A stretch of DNA of 64,000 bases, taken from the NCBI GenBank assembly GCA_965644315.1, contig CBFFRQ010000037.1:53649-117648 (forward strand), read 5' to 3'. A program made the translations under genes and the position numbers. The notes beneath the pieces are model-generated. The model worked only from the letters and a program-made list of their open reading frames with translations, had not been told where the DNA came from and did no database searches. The DNA comes from Caecitellus pseudoparvulus (lineage: Eukaryota; Bigyra: Bicosoecida). Of this stretch, positions 10,101 through 18,681 are shown piece after piece (position 1 is the stretch's first letter; every line of letters begins with the position of its first letter).

Positions 10101-12602
10101 CTACATACGTGAGCCAACGCTCAGGCCGTCCTCATCACACGTGATGCCTTCATCGCTGTCAAACGTGAGGTCAATAATGACACTTCCGCCTCTGCAGCCT
10201 TGGCTGGCATCTTGCCTGGCAGCTTTGCATCCCCCGCGAGCCCGCTCGCGAGCTGGACGCCGACGCTTGGTCCCACGCCCTCGACGGGCACCTGACATCT
10301 GAGAAGTCGAGGGAGGGGTGCAGTCAGTGGATACAGACAATGTCCAAGCGTCGTCCAAAGTGACATTGGGCGTGGCCAGGCCGAGAGCTCTGGCAAGCCG
10401 GCTGTCCGCTCCGAGCTCGAACTCTTGCAGGCACTTGAGGGTGGCGAATGTGAGTGCATCCAGGCCCCAGGCTTGGGCTTGCGTTCGAAGGTGGCCAGCG
10501 TCAGGACGAACTCGGAAGCGTGAGGGGGGGTGACTGCTGGAGCTGGCCGCAGGCTGTGCCTCCACCCTTCCACGGGCCAGCTGGCAGCCAGCGGCGTATG
10601 CGTGCGAAATGAGCCAGGCAGTCTCATTTCCACAGTCTGGGAAGGGAAACTCCGGTACAATGCGCACACTTGAAGGCTTCAGTAAGTCCTTTGCCTGCTG
10701 CGGCCACAGGTCAGCGGGCAACGCCACCCAGAACTGCTGGTAGCGAGCCAGGACGCCCATCGCTTCAGCAACTTTGAGCACACCTTCGAGCTGGGAGTCA
10801 CGACAGTCACACATCACACGTACCATGCACACACTGCGCAACCAGCGCTGTGCAGTTTCATGGCCCCAGCCATCTTTCACAGCTCGCAACACTTTAGCAA
10901 CCTCCAGACCATTTGAGTCTGACGCACTTCGCCCAGCCAATGCTGCCAAAGTGAAGACATGGGGCACTTGGGCCTTAAGAAGATACTGTAATCCTATGGC
11001 CAAGCACTGAACAGGTTGGAGGGGCTCGTGGGATACAGCAGCTGGCGGCTTGGCGGCGGGGGACGAGACCTCCCCCGCACAGTGAGACACCGCCACTGCC
11101 CTCCCTGGTTCCGTGCAAATGGGTTTGTCGAGCAGGAACTCAGTTGGGAACGAGAACTGCGTGGCACCTTTGCTTGTGCACGCCATGGCCCACTGAGTGC
11201 TGATGGTCTGCCCAACGGCGAAGGCGATTAGCTCCGCCCGCGCACTCTCGCTGACACATGAGCCCGGCAGCTGCAGAGCCTGCCAAGGGCCCTCACCTGC
11301 TGTGGTGCAGATTCTCGTGGGACCAGCAAAAACAAGGTCTGATAGACACCTCAAGATGTCGTCCTCCTTTGCTTCGGACAAGCTAGATACGAGCTCGCGA
11401 AAGGCCTGCGGCGCGGCGATTGCCGAGGTCAGAACCCACTCCAGCAAGCAAACGCTCATGAGGTGTGCCTGAAGCTGCGCATGGATAAACTCTTGTCGTG
11501 GAATTTCAAAGTCGGTGCGACGGGGGATGCTTTTGTGCAGGTTGTCCAGCTCTGCGTTCAGGGCTTGCGTTGCTGCCTCGAGAAATGCAGGCTCCAGCTG
11601 CAGTTCGTACAGAACTGCTGGGCGAGTAGAGGTGCCAATTCTCGCAGCGCCAGTCGCATACACGAGCGCACAAAGCGCGTGTACGATCTTGCACCAGTGC
11701 TGCTCGCCCTGAGGGTTGAAGCCCTGCCGCGCGATGGGGGGATGTCGAGGTATGAGGGCCAGGGACTTGCCAGCCACAATTGCTGCCAAGGGCGAGCTGC
11801 CTGTACCGCCCGCCCGCCCCTGGATGAAGGCAGACTCGCCCAGCGCGACAAGCACTGGAGCTGGCGAGTGTTTGCCACGTCTCCCCTGCAGCAAGACAAT
11901 GGCGGCAGCTGTGTCAGTGCTGCCGTTGCGACGGGCGCGAATGAGGCTCAGAGTCTCTGCATCGTGGCTGCCGCGGTCGACACAAAACAGACACGCGCCT
12001 TGCAGGCCGAGCAAGCCCGGACCAGCACGAAGTCCTGCAGGGCAGTCTATTCTTCTTGGGAACCTTGGCAGAGTGAACGTTGGCGCCGTCCACTCGGCGC
12101 ACGTCGCTCCAAGCCCTCGGAGCTGGCTCTGCCGACCACCCTCGGAGATGTCCATCCGAAACCGAGCCAGCAGCACGGACACGTCCCGAGAAGCTGGCGA
12201 CTGAACGCCGCCCACCTGCGGATGTTGCTCAGGTGCCGCCAATGTTGGGCCTGCGCGCAGCACAGTGGAGGCGGTGCTGCAGCTGCGAGGGGAAGCCGTG
12301 CCGTCGTCTGGCCGGGTCATGGGCAACGTGTCGGTAGTGGATGCCGGCGACGCCGGCAGTCCCCCTTGCTGGAATGCCATGAAAGCAGCTCGATGACAGA
12401 GCAGCACTGTCTGCCGGGCCTCCGCCACGAGGCGCAGGGCGAAGGTCTTCCCCGTGCCGCTCTGTCCGACGAGAATGGCCGACGGGGGCGGCATGTTGCG
12501 GAAGACGAGAGTGCCCGCACCTTGCACTGCTAGGAGGGAGTCCTGCAGGGCAGTTGTGGGGGGAACGCCTCGGGCACGACCAGATGCGCGCCCAAAGCTC
12601 AT
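10101..12602 (-). CDS. P-loop (AAA+-like) ATPase with C-terminal SUMO-interacting motif
   Basis: Reads leftwards; the ATG at 12602 gives 833 residues. The frame stays open to 12932 without another ATG, so an upstream exon may exist. A Walker A loop ILVGQSGTGKT lies ~40 residues from the start, followed by helical regions. A weak Walker B-like strand is LFCVDRGSH, with Arg where the catalytic Glu is usual. The middle and C-terminal parts look like alpha-helical lid and winged-helix material. The last ~60 residues are a basic nuclear-type segment (GTKRRRPARERARGG) followed by VIIDLTFDSDEG, a textbook SUMO-interacting motif with an acidic flank. Together these suggest a nuclear ATPase working on DNA or chromatin; an ORC/Cdc6-type protein is possible but unproven. 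Fold class moderately sure, identity not. Confidence 0.6.
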   Translation of the reverse strand: MSFGRASGRARGVPPTTALQDSLLAVQGAGTLVFRNMPPPSAILVGQSGTGKTFALRLVAEARQTVLLCHRAAFMAFQQGGLPASPASTTDTLPMTRPDDGTASPRSCSTASTVLRAGPTLAAPEQHPQVGGVQSPASRDVSVLLARFRMDISEGGRQSQLRGLGATCAEWTAPTFTLPRFPRRIDCPAGLRAGPGLLGLQGACLFCVDRGSHDAETLSLIRARRNGSTDTAAAIVLLQGRRGKHSPAPVLVALGESAFIQGRAGGTGSSPLAAIVAGKSLALIPRHPPIARQGFNPQGEQHWCKIVHALCALVYATGAARIGTSTRPAVLYELQLEPAFLEAATQALNAELDNLHKSIPRRTDFEIPRQEFIHAQLQAHLMSVCLLEWVLTSAIAAPQAFRELVSSLSEAKEDDILRCLSDLVFAGPTRICTTAGEGPWQALQLPGSCVSESARAELIAFAVGQTISTQWAMACTSKGATQFSFPTEFLLDKPICTEPGRAVAVSHCAGEVSSPAAKPPAAVSHEPLQPVQCLAIGLQYLLKAQVPHVFTLAALAGRSASDSNGLEVAKVLRAVKDGWGHETAQRWLRSVCMVRVMCDCRDSQLEGVLKVAEAMGVLARYQQFWVALPADLWPQQAKDLLKPSSVRIVPEFPFPDCGNETAWLISHAYAAGCQLARGRVEAQPAASSSSHPPSRFRVRPDAGHLRTQAQAWGLDALTFATLKCLQEFELGADSRLARALGLATPNVTLDDAWTLSVSTDCTPPSTSQMSGARRGRGTKRRRPARERARGGCKAARQDASQGCRGGSVIIDLTFDSDEGITCDEDGLSVGSRM

Positions 12603-13947
12603 GGCCAGAGAGGCCGTGCCGTGCAGTGTGTTGGCTGGCACGGCTTTGGCCAGCAGAGCGCGCAGAACCTTGAAGTCGCCTGCAAGGGCCGCGAGGGGCG
12701 TGCCGTGAGTGAAAGTGGCGGAGTCAGATACAATCGCGAGTAAATTATCTGTCTCGGGACGTACAGCGGGCTGACATTGCGTGCGTCCGAGTAGAGGAGG
12801 GGGAGGCTCGCGAGGTTGCGAGGGGCACTTTGCCGAAGAGACACGACAACGCAGCTGAGAGGTCAGACGAGCGCGAAAGAGCACAGTATGACGAAGTGAC
12901 AGGAAATGAAGAAGGAAATTAAGCGTTTGCACAGCAAGGCGTGTTTGTGAATGTGAGGGAAGTCGGTGAATGCCCCGGTGTCGCGCTGGCGTAGCTTGCG
13001 CAGGTAGAGCTGTGGATGACCCTCCAGCATCCCTACGACGGCATCAAGAGAGTCCAGGGGCCATTTCTTGATGTCCTGGTATTTAAACTTGACAAATCCC
13101 CCGTCTGGGCTTCAATTAGAGCTGAAATAGTCCCGTGGAGCTGAGAAAAGCGCCTCAAAAGAGAGTGGATTTCAATTTCCGCAAGTGTCCACCACGCCAA
13201 GCCCGCATGCCAGCCGAAACCTAGGAGTGATACGCGCTATTGCCGCCATGAGACGTATTTCTTGGGAAAATGTTTGAGCAGATATTTCTACGAAGATTCA
13301 ATACTCCGATGAAGTCGCTCTGCGGCGCCCGTGATGCATGCTTGTAAGTGCTGGTGCGCGTTGCCTTCCATGGATTCCGATGGATTCACGAATACGGTTG
13401 ATCAATGAATCCCGCGTGATGCTTCAAGCACCTTGCGAGACTTTTCTGGAGGATTTGGGTCATAAGCACAGTCACTGGAAGACCACATCTCAGATTCTCA
13501 AGTAGTTTATCAGCGTTTTGACGTAGAGCACACCTCACGTGCACTCGGATGCCACTTCTCGGAGTTTGTTTCTCACATCGTGAGCACAAAATGCCGGTAT
13601 TTTTCATTTCAGAAAAGGAGGGCCGCCGAATCACCCTACCTTCAACACGTAAAGCCACCCTCTCACTGCCGTCTCGATCTGCGGGCTGGTTTTACGTCTC
13701 CGCCTGTGCAGCCCACCACACAAGGCCTCGCGCACCACGCCGAACTGTGCCCTGGCGTGGGAGTTTATTCCACTGCTAGGCAGTTCCGCAGCACCCTAGC
13801 GCAGGTGGGCACAGCTAGCTGTAACCGAACGTCTTTCCGCTTGTTACGGCCTTCATTGCACATGGAGGCGTACGATGTGAGGCAGGTGTGTGCCGTGTGC
13901 GAGGAGCGATTTCCGCAGCGTCCCGCGCATCTCTTTTGCCCCTCCCC
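12603..13947. other. AT-richer region without a convincing gene; possible decayed transposon remnant
   Basis: This stretch has visibly more A/T than its surroundings. It contains only broken frames, plus the unassigned 5' extension of the ATPase reading frame (12603-12932). On the minus strand, 13658-13386 could encode ~90 residues (CSRCEKQ.., then VHVRCALRQ..LLENLRCGLPVTVLM) faintly like the His/leucine/GLPV region of MULE or FAR1-type transposases. Further minus-strand pieces (around 13290-13190 and 13100-12940) look protein-like but are interrupted by stops. One CAATTTCCGCA site is at 13173 and a one-base variant at 13907. I see no terminal inverted repeats. It may simply be promoter DNA for the two flanking genes. 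Confidence 0.25.
13173..13183 (+). repeat. CAATTTCCGCA site 3 (intergenic)
   Basis: Exact copy in the AT-richer region between the ATPase and the AIG1-like gene. Confidence 0.7.
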
Positions 13948-15034
13948 ATGTCTGCACAGATCGGCCGGATCGGCGCAGGGGCCCAGGTTATCTTATTTGC
14001 ATTCATTGCTGCTGGTGAGTGGCGGCAGGCGCAGGGGGCGCCCACTGCGTGTCCCTGGCATGCCATGCGCTTCACACCACCGAATTGTCTGGCCTTGCGC
14101 AGTGGAGCTGTCTGCGTTCTCCATCGACGGGGCCGAGTCCAACCCCCACACGTTCAAGTTCGGGTGGATTCTAAACTTTCTCACCCTGTGGAACCTGCTG
14201 AACCAGTCGCTGTACATGACCTTCTCTGCCGTGACGGCGTTCTGCGTTTGGCGGGATCTGGGCGCAACAACGAAACGCTCCGCTGTGCTGGGCGCTGGTG
14301 ACTCCTCCCTGCAGGCCCTGCGTGCGCCATGGGGCGATCAGGACCCCGAGGAGGCTGCTCGGCCTGTCACGGGTTACTGTGCCCAGTGCCTGTCGGCTTC
14401 CGGCAATTCCCAAGCTGACTTTGGCTGGCAGCGTTTCGCTGACAAGCATCTGAGTGACTCCACCAAAACCTTGCTGCAACACCGCGACAGGTGGTTCCAC
14501 CTGGTGCTGGTGTCGGGCACCATCGTCGGGATTGGGTTCTGGTGTGTGTTGTTCCCTCATCCTGCTGTTCGGGGTCGGTACTTCAAGCCCGGCAGCGTGT
14601 TCCTGACAGTTCGCACAGTGCTGGACCACGGCTTCACCACCGCTGCCATTTGGTCAGATGCATTGCTGGTGCGGCACAGGGGCGACGCCCGTGCCCTGTG
14701 GGGGTACCTCCTCACCACCACCTATGGCGTGGCGTACTGCGTGTGGAACGTACTCATTTGTGCGCCCATCAACCACCGCTTTGCATACCCCAGCGTGCAA
14801 GTGGGCATCTCGAAACTGCACCCCGCCATTCAGTTCCTGCTCTACGCCGGAGTGGCAGGCCTATTTCCTGCACTGTACACGGTCTTCCGCATGGCGCTGA
14901 CGCGGTACTGGCGTCGGGGAGGGGGGCACCAAGCCTCGGGAGGGGGGGGTCTTGAGTTCGAGCCGGTGTCATCTGCCCCCCCCTCCACGGCCAGTGCCCC
15001 TCAGCAACCGGCCAAGACACGACTGCTCTTCTGA
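13948..15034 (+). CDS. AIG1/ADTRP (FAR-17a) family multipass membrane protein
   Basis: Related to androgen-induced protein 1 and ADTRP, multipass membrane threonine hydrolases that cleave fatty-acid esters of hydroxy fatty acids. Two exons, 13948-14014 and 14103-15034 (88-bp intron, GTGAGT..GCGCAG, phase 1), give 332 residues starting MSAQIGRIGAGAQVILFAF. Predicted membrane segments follow, including LNFLTLWNLLNQSLYMTFSA and a pair near the end (IQFLLYAGVAGLFPALYTVF). The two family catalytic landmarks are visible: Thr in the NFLTLWN helix and His in VRTVLDHGFTTA. A loop of ~100 residues between the second and third helices and a Gly/Pro tail are extra; human members are ~230-245 aa. Likely location is the ER or another endomembrane. 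It converges on RBMX2, about 100 bp away. Confidence 0.82.
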
Positions 15035-15137
15035 AGCGAATGCACTGCACAGCGTGTTTGTGAGAAGCTGGTTTGAGCACGCCACCTCGACTTGACCCAA
15101 GGCTCGGCAGGTCGCAGCGTTGGTCGCACGCTCAAGC

Positions 15138-16248
15138 TCACCCAAACCGCCCCTTCCACGACGGCTCCCGCATCTCAGGCACAGCCCCCGCCTTTCCACG
15201 GGGCACAGCAGCTGCCGCATGCCTTGGCCTGTTGGATGCCGCCCCCGTTGGAGGTGGCGAGCGACTGCGGTGCCGCCGCCTCTCCGAGGTGTGCTGCGAT
15301 CGCTGACTAGAGCTCCCATCACGATGCGACCTATAACGGGAGCCTTCGTCGCGATGCGACCGATGACGGGAGCCTTCGTCGCGATGCGATCGATGACGGG
15401 AGCCCTCGTCGCGATGCGATCGATGACGGGAGCCCTCATCACGATGCGATCTATGCTTGTGCTTGTGCTTGTGTTTGCGCTTATGTTTGCGATCTTTGGT
15501 CGCGTCGTCATCCGCTGAGCGAGGCAGCAAGCCCAGAGCCGCCGCCTCCGCAGCCGCCGCGCCGTACACGGGTCCCGAGGCGACGGCATCCCGCAGGGTC
15601 TGGAGACGCTCTTGCTCGGCAACTGCTCCAGCCTGCCAGGGCCGGGTCTGTCCAGGCTGTGCCGGGGCTGTGGCCTGGTCGGGGTGCTGTCCCCCCCCAC
15701 TGCGCCCAGTGTGTACGTTGACGCCGTGGGCCAGGGTGGCGGCACCACGCAGCTTGTCGGCAGTGTAGGTGAGGCCGGGCTGTGCCTCGGGGATGGGGGC
15801 CTGATTGCCGTCTTCGTCCTTCTTCTCGCGGGGCGGGCGGTACTCCCACTTGTGGTCCACGCTCAGCGTGCGGCCCAGGAGAGTGGCGCCGGTGAAATTG
15901 TCCACGGCCAGTACGCCACTACGCCAGTCCTCGTACTTGATGAAGGCGAAGCCCTTGCTCACGCCAGTGGCGTCGTCCCGCACCAAGTGGATGTCTTCTA
16001 TCTCCCCCCACTGCGACATGACCGCTAGGACGTCGCCTTCCGTCAGGCGAGCGCTCAGGCCGCCGACAAACACCCACGGACGCCCCTTGTACTGCATGTG
16101 CCATGAGGCGGAAAAGGGCACGCCTGCGGGACGAAGAACGCGAGATTAGGTTAAACACCGCATATGCATGGATCTTGTGTGCAAAGGCTGCCGCACCATG
16201 GCTCAGTTCCTTCGCGTTGATCTTCCGAATGTGCTCCACACGGTCCAT
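15138..16248 (-). CDS. RBMX2: RBMX2 / IST3 (Snu17)-like RRM protein
   Basis: A splicing factor of the U2 snRNP-associated RES complex. Exon 1 is 16248-16197 and exon 2 is 16123-15138, joined in phase 1 across a 73-bp intron (345 residues). The spliced start MDRVEHIRKINAKELSHG + VPFSASWHMQYKG matches the RBMX2 N-terminal helix and linker. The RRM follows with RNP2 (WVFVGGLS) and RNP1 (KGFAFIKYED), then LAVDNF and LLGRTLSVDHKWEYRPP, the conserved C-terminal cap. The tail is low complexity: His/Lys runs, then four copies of a ten-residue Arg/Ser/His unit, then an RS-like end. The start codon is directly preceded by one copy of CAATTTCCGCA (16259-16249), an unusual placement. Confidence 0.92.
15318..15450. 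repeat. 30-bp tandem repeat in the RBMX2 tail
   Basis: Four nearly identical 30-bp units starting at 15318, 15348, 15378 and 15408, then a partial fifth. Read on the minus strand each encodes ten residues of the type RSHRDEGSRH. The units differ by only a few bases, implying recent slippage or unequal exchange. Length polymorphism is likely. Confidence 0.9.
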
Positions 16249-16259
16249 TGCGGAAATTG
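16249..16259 (-). repeat. CAATTTCCGCA site 4 (abuts RBMX2 start codon)
   Basis: Exact copy whose last base directly precedes the RBMX2 ATG on the minus strand. Confidence 0.7.
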
Positions 16260-16596
16260 CTTCACAGGCAACGGCACACGTCGTCACAGGGGCTGCCTGA
16301 AGCAAGCCACGCCTACACAGGTGTCTTTGGGTCCATGGTCGGCACTTCCATTCTGCATTTGTGCTCAGGGCAGATTGAAATATGATGTGGCGGACTTTTT
16401 TCGCCTCCCTGTCCAAGTCAGGGTCAGGTTTCGCTACTTGCCGCGAATTAGCGCAATGAGGCAAGAGCACCCAGTGAAGAGGGGCAGCAGAAAACAGCAA
16501 TCATGGGCCCATCCTTCCCATTGAGCTGCATTCTTCCGGCTCTCCTCGGCATAGGCTCAAATCTCACTGCGCCAGAGAACAACTGCGCCGCTGCGT
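16249..16596. promoter_or_regulatory. Intergenic region upstream of RBMX2 and downstream of the FabG gene
   Basis: Both neighbours are on the minus strand, so this ~350 bp should hold the FabG 3' end and the RBMX2 promoter. The only distinctive element is the CAATTTCCGCA copy that touches the RBMX2 ATG. No TATA-like box or other gene is evident. Confidence 0.4.
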
Positions 16597-18360
16597 TCAC
16601 CGACCCGTCATGTGGCCGCCACATACGCGCAATGTCTGCCCTGTGACTCCTGCTGACTCCGGCAGGGCCAGCGCAGTCACCGCAGCTGCAATGTCGAAAG
16701 GCAGCCCGCCCTGGGACAGGCAGTTGGCGCGGCGGCCCACTTCCGACACCAGCAGGGGCAGCGCAGCAGTCATGTCAGTGTCGATGAAGCCTGGCGCGAC
16801 GGCGTTTGCTGTGGCGCCATACGGTGCCAAGTATGGGGCCAGGGCGGCAGCATACCCCATCAGGCCGGATTTCTGCGCGTGAAGGTGAGTGTGGGCGTGT
16901 GGTGTGCGGTGGGGGCGCTGCGGCGTGAAACGCACCGTGAACGCGTAATTCGTCTGTCCAAAAGCGCCTGCAATGCCGTTGATACTGGACAACGTCACAT
17001 GACGGCCGCCTGGGCGCAGGAGACACCCCGAGTCAAGGTGAGCTGCCCGTGAGTCTGGCGGGGGGGGTGAGGCCCCCCCTCTCGCCACGGCGTGAGCAGC
17101 TGACGCGGCAGCCAGTGTGTCCGGCGTGATTCCCAACGCTGCGTCAACGCTGTGGATGCCAGCTAGGTTCAGCGCCAGCACGTCGTGCACTGCCGCTGGG
17201 CTCATGCGTTTCAGCGTTTTGTCCGCTGTGCGCCCTGCGTTGTGCACGACAACGTCCACTCCGCCGTACAGGTCGCCAAGAGTTGTCGCAAGGGCAGACA
17301 CATCAGCCTGCTGCGTTACGTCTCCCGTCAGCAACAGACCACGCCCCCCCGGCAACACCTCCACGGTTTGGCGCAGCTGCACCTCCTGAGACGGCAGGTC
17401 CATGGCCAGGACATGGGCGCCACTGGCAGCCAGGTGCCAAGCAATTGCCGCGCCGATGCCCCGGGCGGCCCCCGTCACGAGGGCCACCTTCCCAGCCAGG
17501 GACAATGGTGCGTTGCCAGAGCCGCTGTCACTGACTCCACGGCCCCCAGCACCCTGCTGCTGCGTTGCGTCAAAACGCAGGGGTGTGCGCCCGTCCGACG
17601 GCACAGCCGTCTTCGTGCTACCACCAGATGTTCCTCCTGTTGTTCCGTGTTCCGCGCCGTCAGGCAGGGCCAGTGCCGGTGCTGGGTGGAACTGTGGCTG
17701 AGTGGGGTCGGCCGATGTGCCCGCAGGCAACGCGACGTGGCGAGTCAACGACAGCACCTGCCCTGTGACAAACGCTGCCTGGGGCCGCAGGAGGAAGGAA
17801 AGGGGGCCTTGCAAGGGGAGGGGTGTGGAGGGGGGGGTCCCGCCCGGCAGGCGCAGCAAGTTCACTGTGCAGCCACGGGCTCCCACCTCCTTAGCAAGGG
17901 AACGCGTGAAGCCCTGGAGGCCCTCTTGAAACGCAGCAGCGACGGGGCACGGCAGAGTGGAGGAGTCAGTGCCCACGAGCACCACGCGGGCGTTGCGTGG
18001 TGCGTTGAGGACGCTCTGCTGCGTTGCGGTGAACAGCGCCTCAGCTGAGGCCAGGTCCTGCACGCCACTGCAGTCTACCAACAGGCCATGGCAAGCAGAG
18101 ACGTCTTGCGTGATGGTGGCTTGCTGCTGCTCCAGTGCCGAGCGGAGGGGGGTCGAGGGGGGGCTAGCAGCGCTTCCCGGCACCACAAGAGCCACCCGGC
18201 GGCCAGCCAAGAACTGGCCCTGTGCATAGTGGCAACGCGCAAACAGGCCCCGGTCAAGCTGGGACGGGACGGGGTAGCCCACACGTTTCAAGAGGGAGGG
18301 CAGGAGGGCAGAGGTGCCGGCTGCGAGCAGCTTGTCGCTTCGATTGCGTACTACCTCCAT
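16597..18360 (-). CDS. High-molecular-weight FabG-type 3-oxoacyl-ACP reductase (short-chain dehydrogenase)
   Basis: NAD(P)H-dependent reduction of a 3-oxoacyl thioester is the expected reaction. The protein has two parts. The N-terminal ~230 residues are a degenerate Rossmann/flavodoxin-like domain (VGYPVPSQLDRG, LEGFTRSL-like EGLQGFTRSLAKEVG). The C-terminal SDR domain has the cofactor loop VTGAARGIGAAIA, VHNAGRTADK, the catalytic Ser in LSSINGIAGA and GQTNYA, then APGFIDTDMTAALP and QTLRVCGGHM. This order and the motifs TNYA, MTAA.PL and EVGRR.N match mycobacterial FabG4 (HMwFabG) closely. A 63-bp intron (16873-16935) lies between the catalytic Tyr and Lys. Without splicing the frame stays open but YAFTK is disrupted; spliced length is 566 aa. 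A ~50-residue Ala/Pro/Gly insert is specific to this protein. No PTS1 is present at the C-terminus. Confidence 0.9.
   Translation of the reverse strand: MEVVRNRSDKLLAAGTSALLPSLLKRVGYPVPSQLDRGLFARCHYAQGQFLAGRRVALVVPGSAASPPSTPLRSALEQQQATITQDVSACHGLLVDCSGVQDLASAEALFTATQQSVLNAPRNARVVLVGTDSSTLPCPVAAAFQEGLQGFTRSLAKEVGARGCTVNLLRLPGGTPPSTPLPLQGPLSFLLRPQAAFVTGQVLSLTRHVALPAGTSADPTQPQFHPAPALALPDGAEHGTTGGTSGGSTKTAVPSDGRTPLRFDATQQQGAGGRGVSDSGSGNAPLSLAGKVALVTGAARGIGAAIAWHLAASGAHVLAMDLPSQEVQLRQTVEVLPGGRGLLLTGDVTQQADVSALATTLGDLYGGVDVVVHNAGRTADKTLKRMSPAAVHDVLALNLAGIHSVDAALGITPDTLAAASAAHAVARGGASPPPPDSRAAHLDSGCLLRPGGRHVTLSSINGIAGAFGQTNYAFTVRFTPQRPHRTPHAHTHLHAQKSGLMGYAAALAPYLAPYGATANAVAPGFIDTDMTAALPLLVSEVGRRANCLSQGGLPFDIAAAVTALALPESAGVTGQTLRVCGGHMTGR
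16873..16935 (-). other. In-frame 63-bp intron inside the FabG active-site motif
   Basis: Donor GTGCGTTT at 16935 and acceptor CGCGCAG ending at 16873. The intron is exactly 21 codons with no stop, so it is invisible to frame analysis. Its removal restores NYAFTKSG, the SDR YxxxK catalytic motif; keeping it would insert 21 residues between Tyr and Lys. Confidence 0.9.
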
Positions 18361-18681
18361 ACCTGCGGAATTTGCGCCGCCGGCAGACAGACAGCTGTTG
18401 CACAGTCCGACAAAGCCCGCTGCAGACAGGGACCGGGGAGGGGCTAGTCAGTGTCAACGCACGAAACGTAGGTCTTGCAGTTGTGGCTGTCTCCGTGCTC
18501 TGTTCAGAGCAGCGGGCCACGGGTGAGTGGGCAGCAGCACTGGCAGGCCGCGCGATCCAGCACTTTCCAACCCCCGGCAGCAATATACGAAACGCACAGC
18601 GCGCCCAGGCCGCGTGGTGTGTGCGTTGTGGACCCGGTCCCACTGCCACCCCGCACCTGGCTCCCTCCCAGCGCTTCAAAC
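18361..18681. promoter_or_regulatory. Divergent promoter region between FabG and TAF5
   Basis: About 320 bp separate the FabG ATG (18360, minus) from the proposed TAF5 ATG (18682, plus). A near match to the dispersed motif (TGCGGAATTTG) begins four bases from the FabG start, at 18364. No other element is recognised. Confidence 0.45.

Noticed and set aside
11463-12533. Plus-strand 356-codon frame opposite the P-loop ATPase
   Set aside because: Trp/Arg/Ser-rich antisense sequence with no motif; the minus strand has a Walker A and a SUMO-interacting motif.
15919-16500. A continuous minus-strand frame through the RBMX2 5' region
   Set aside because: It reads through the intron at 16124-16196 and the 5' UTR; only MDRVEHIRKINAKELSHG is real coding.
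16597-18360. Bacterial contamination as an explanation for the FabG gene
   Set aside because: It has a spliceosomal intron and the same low-complexity insertions and composition as its neighbours.
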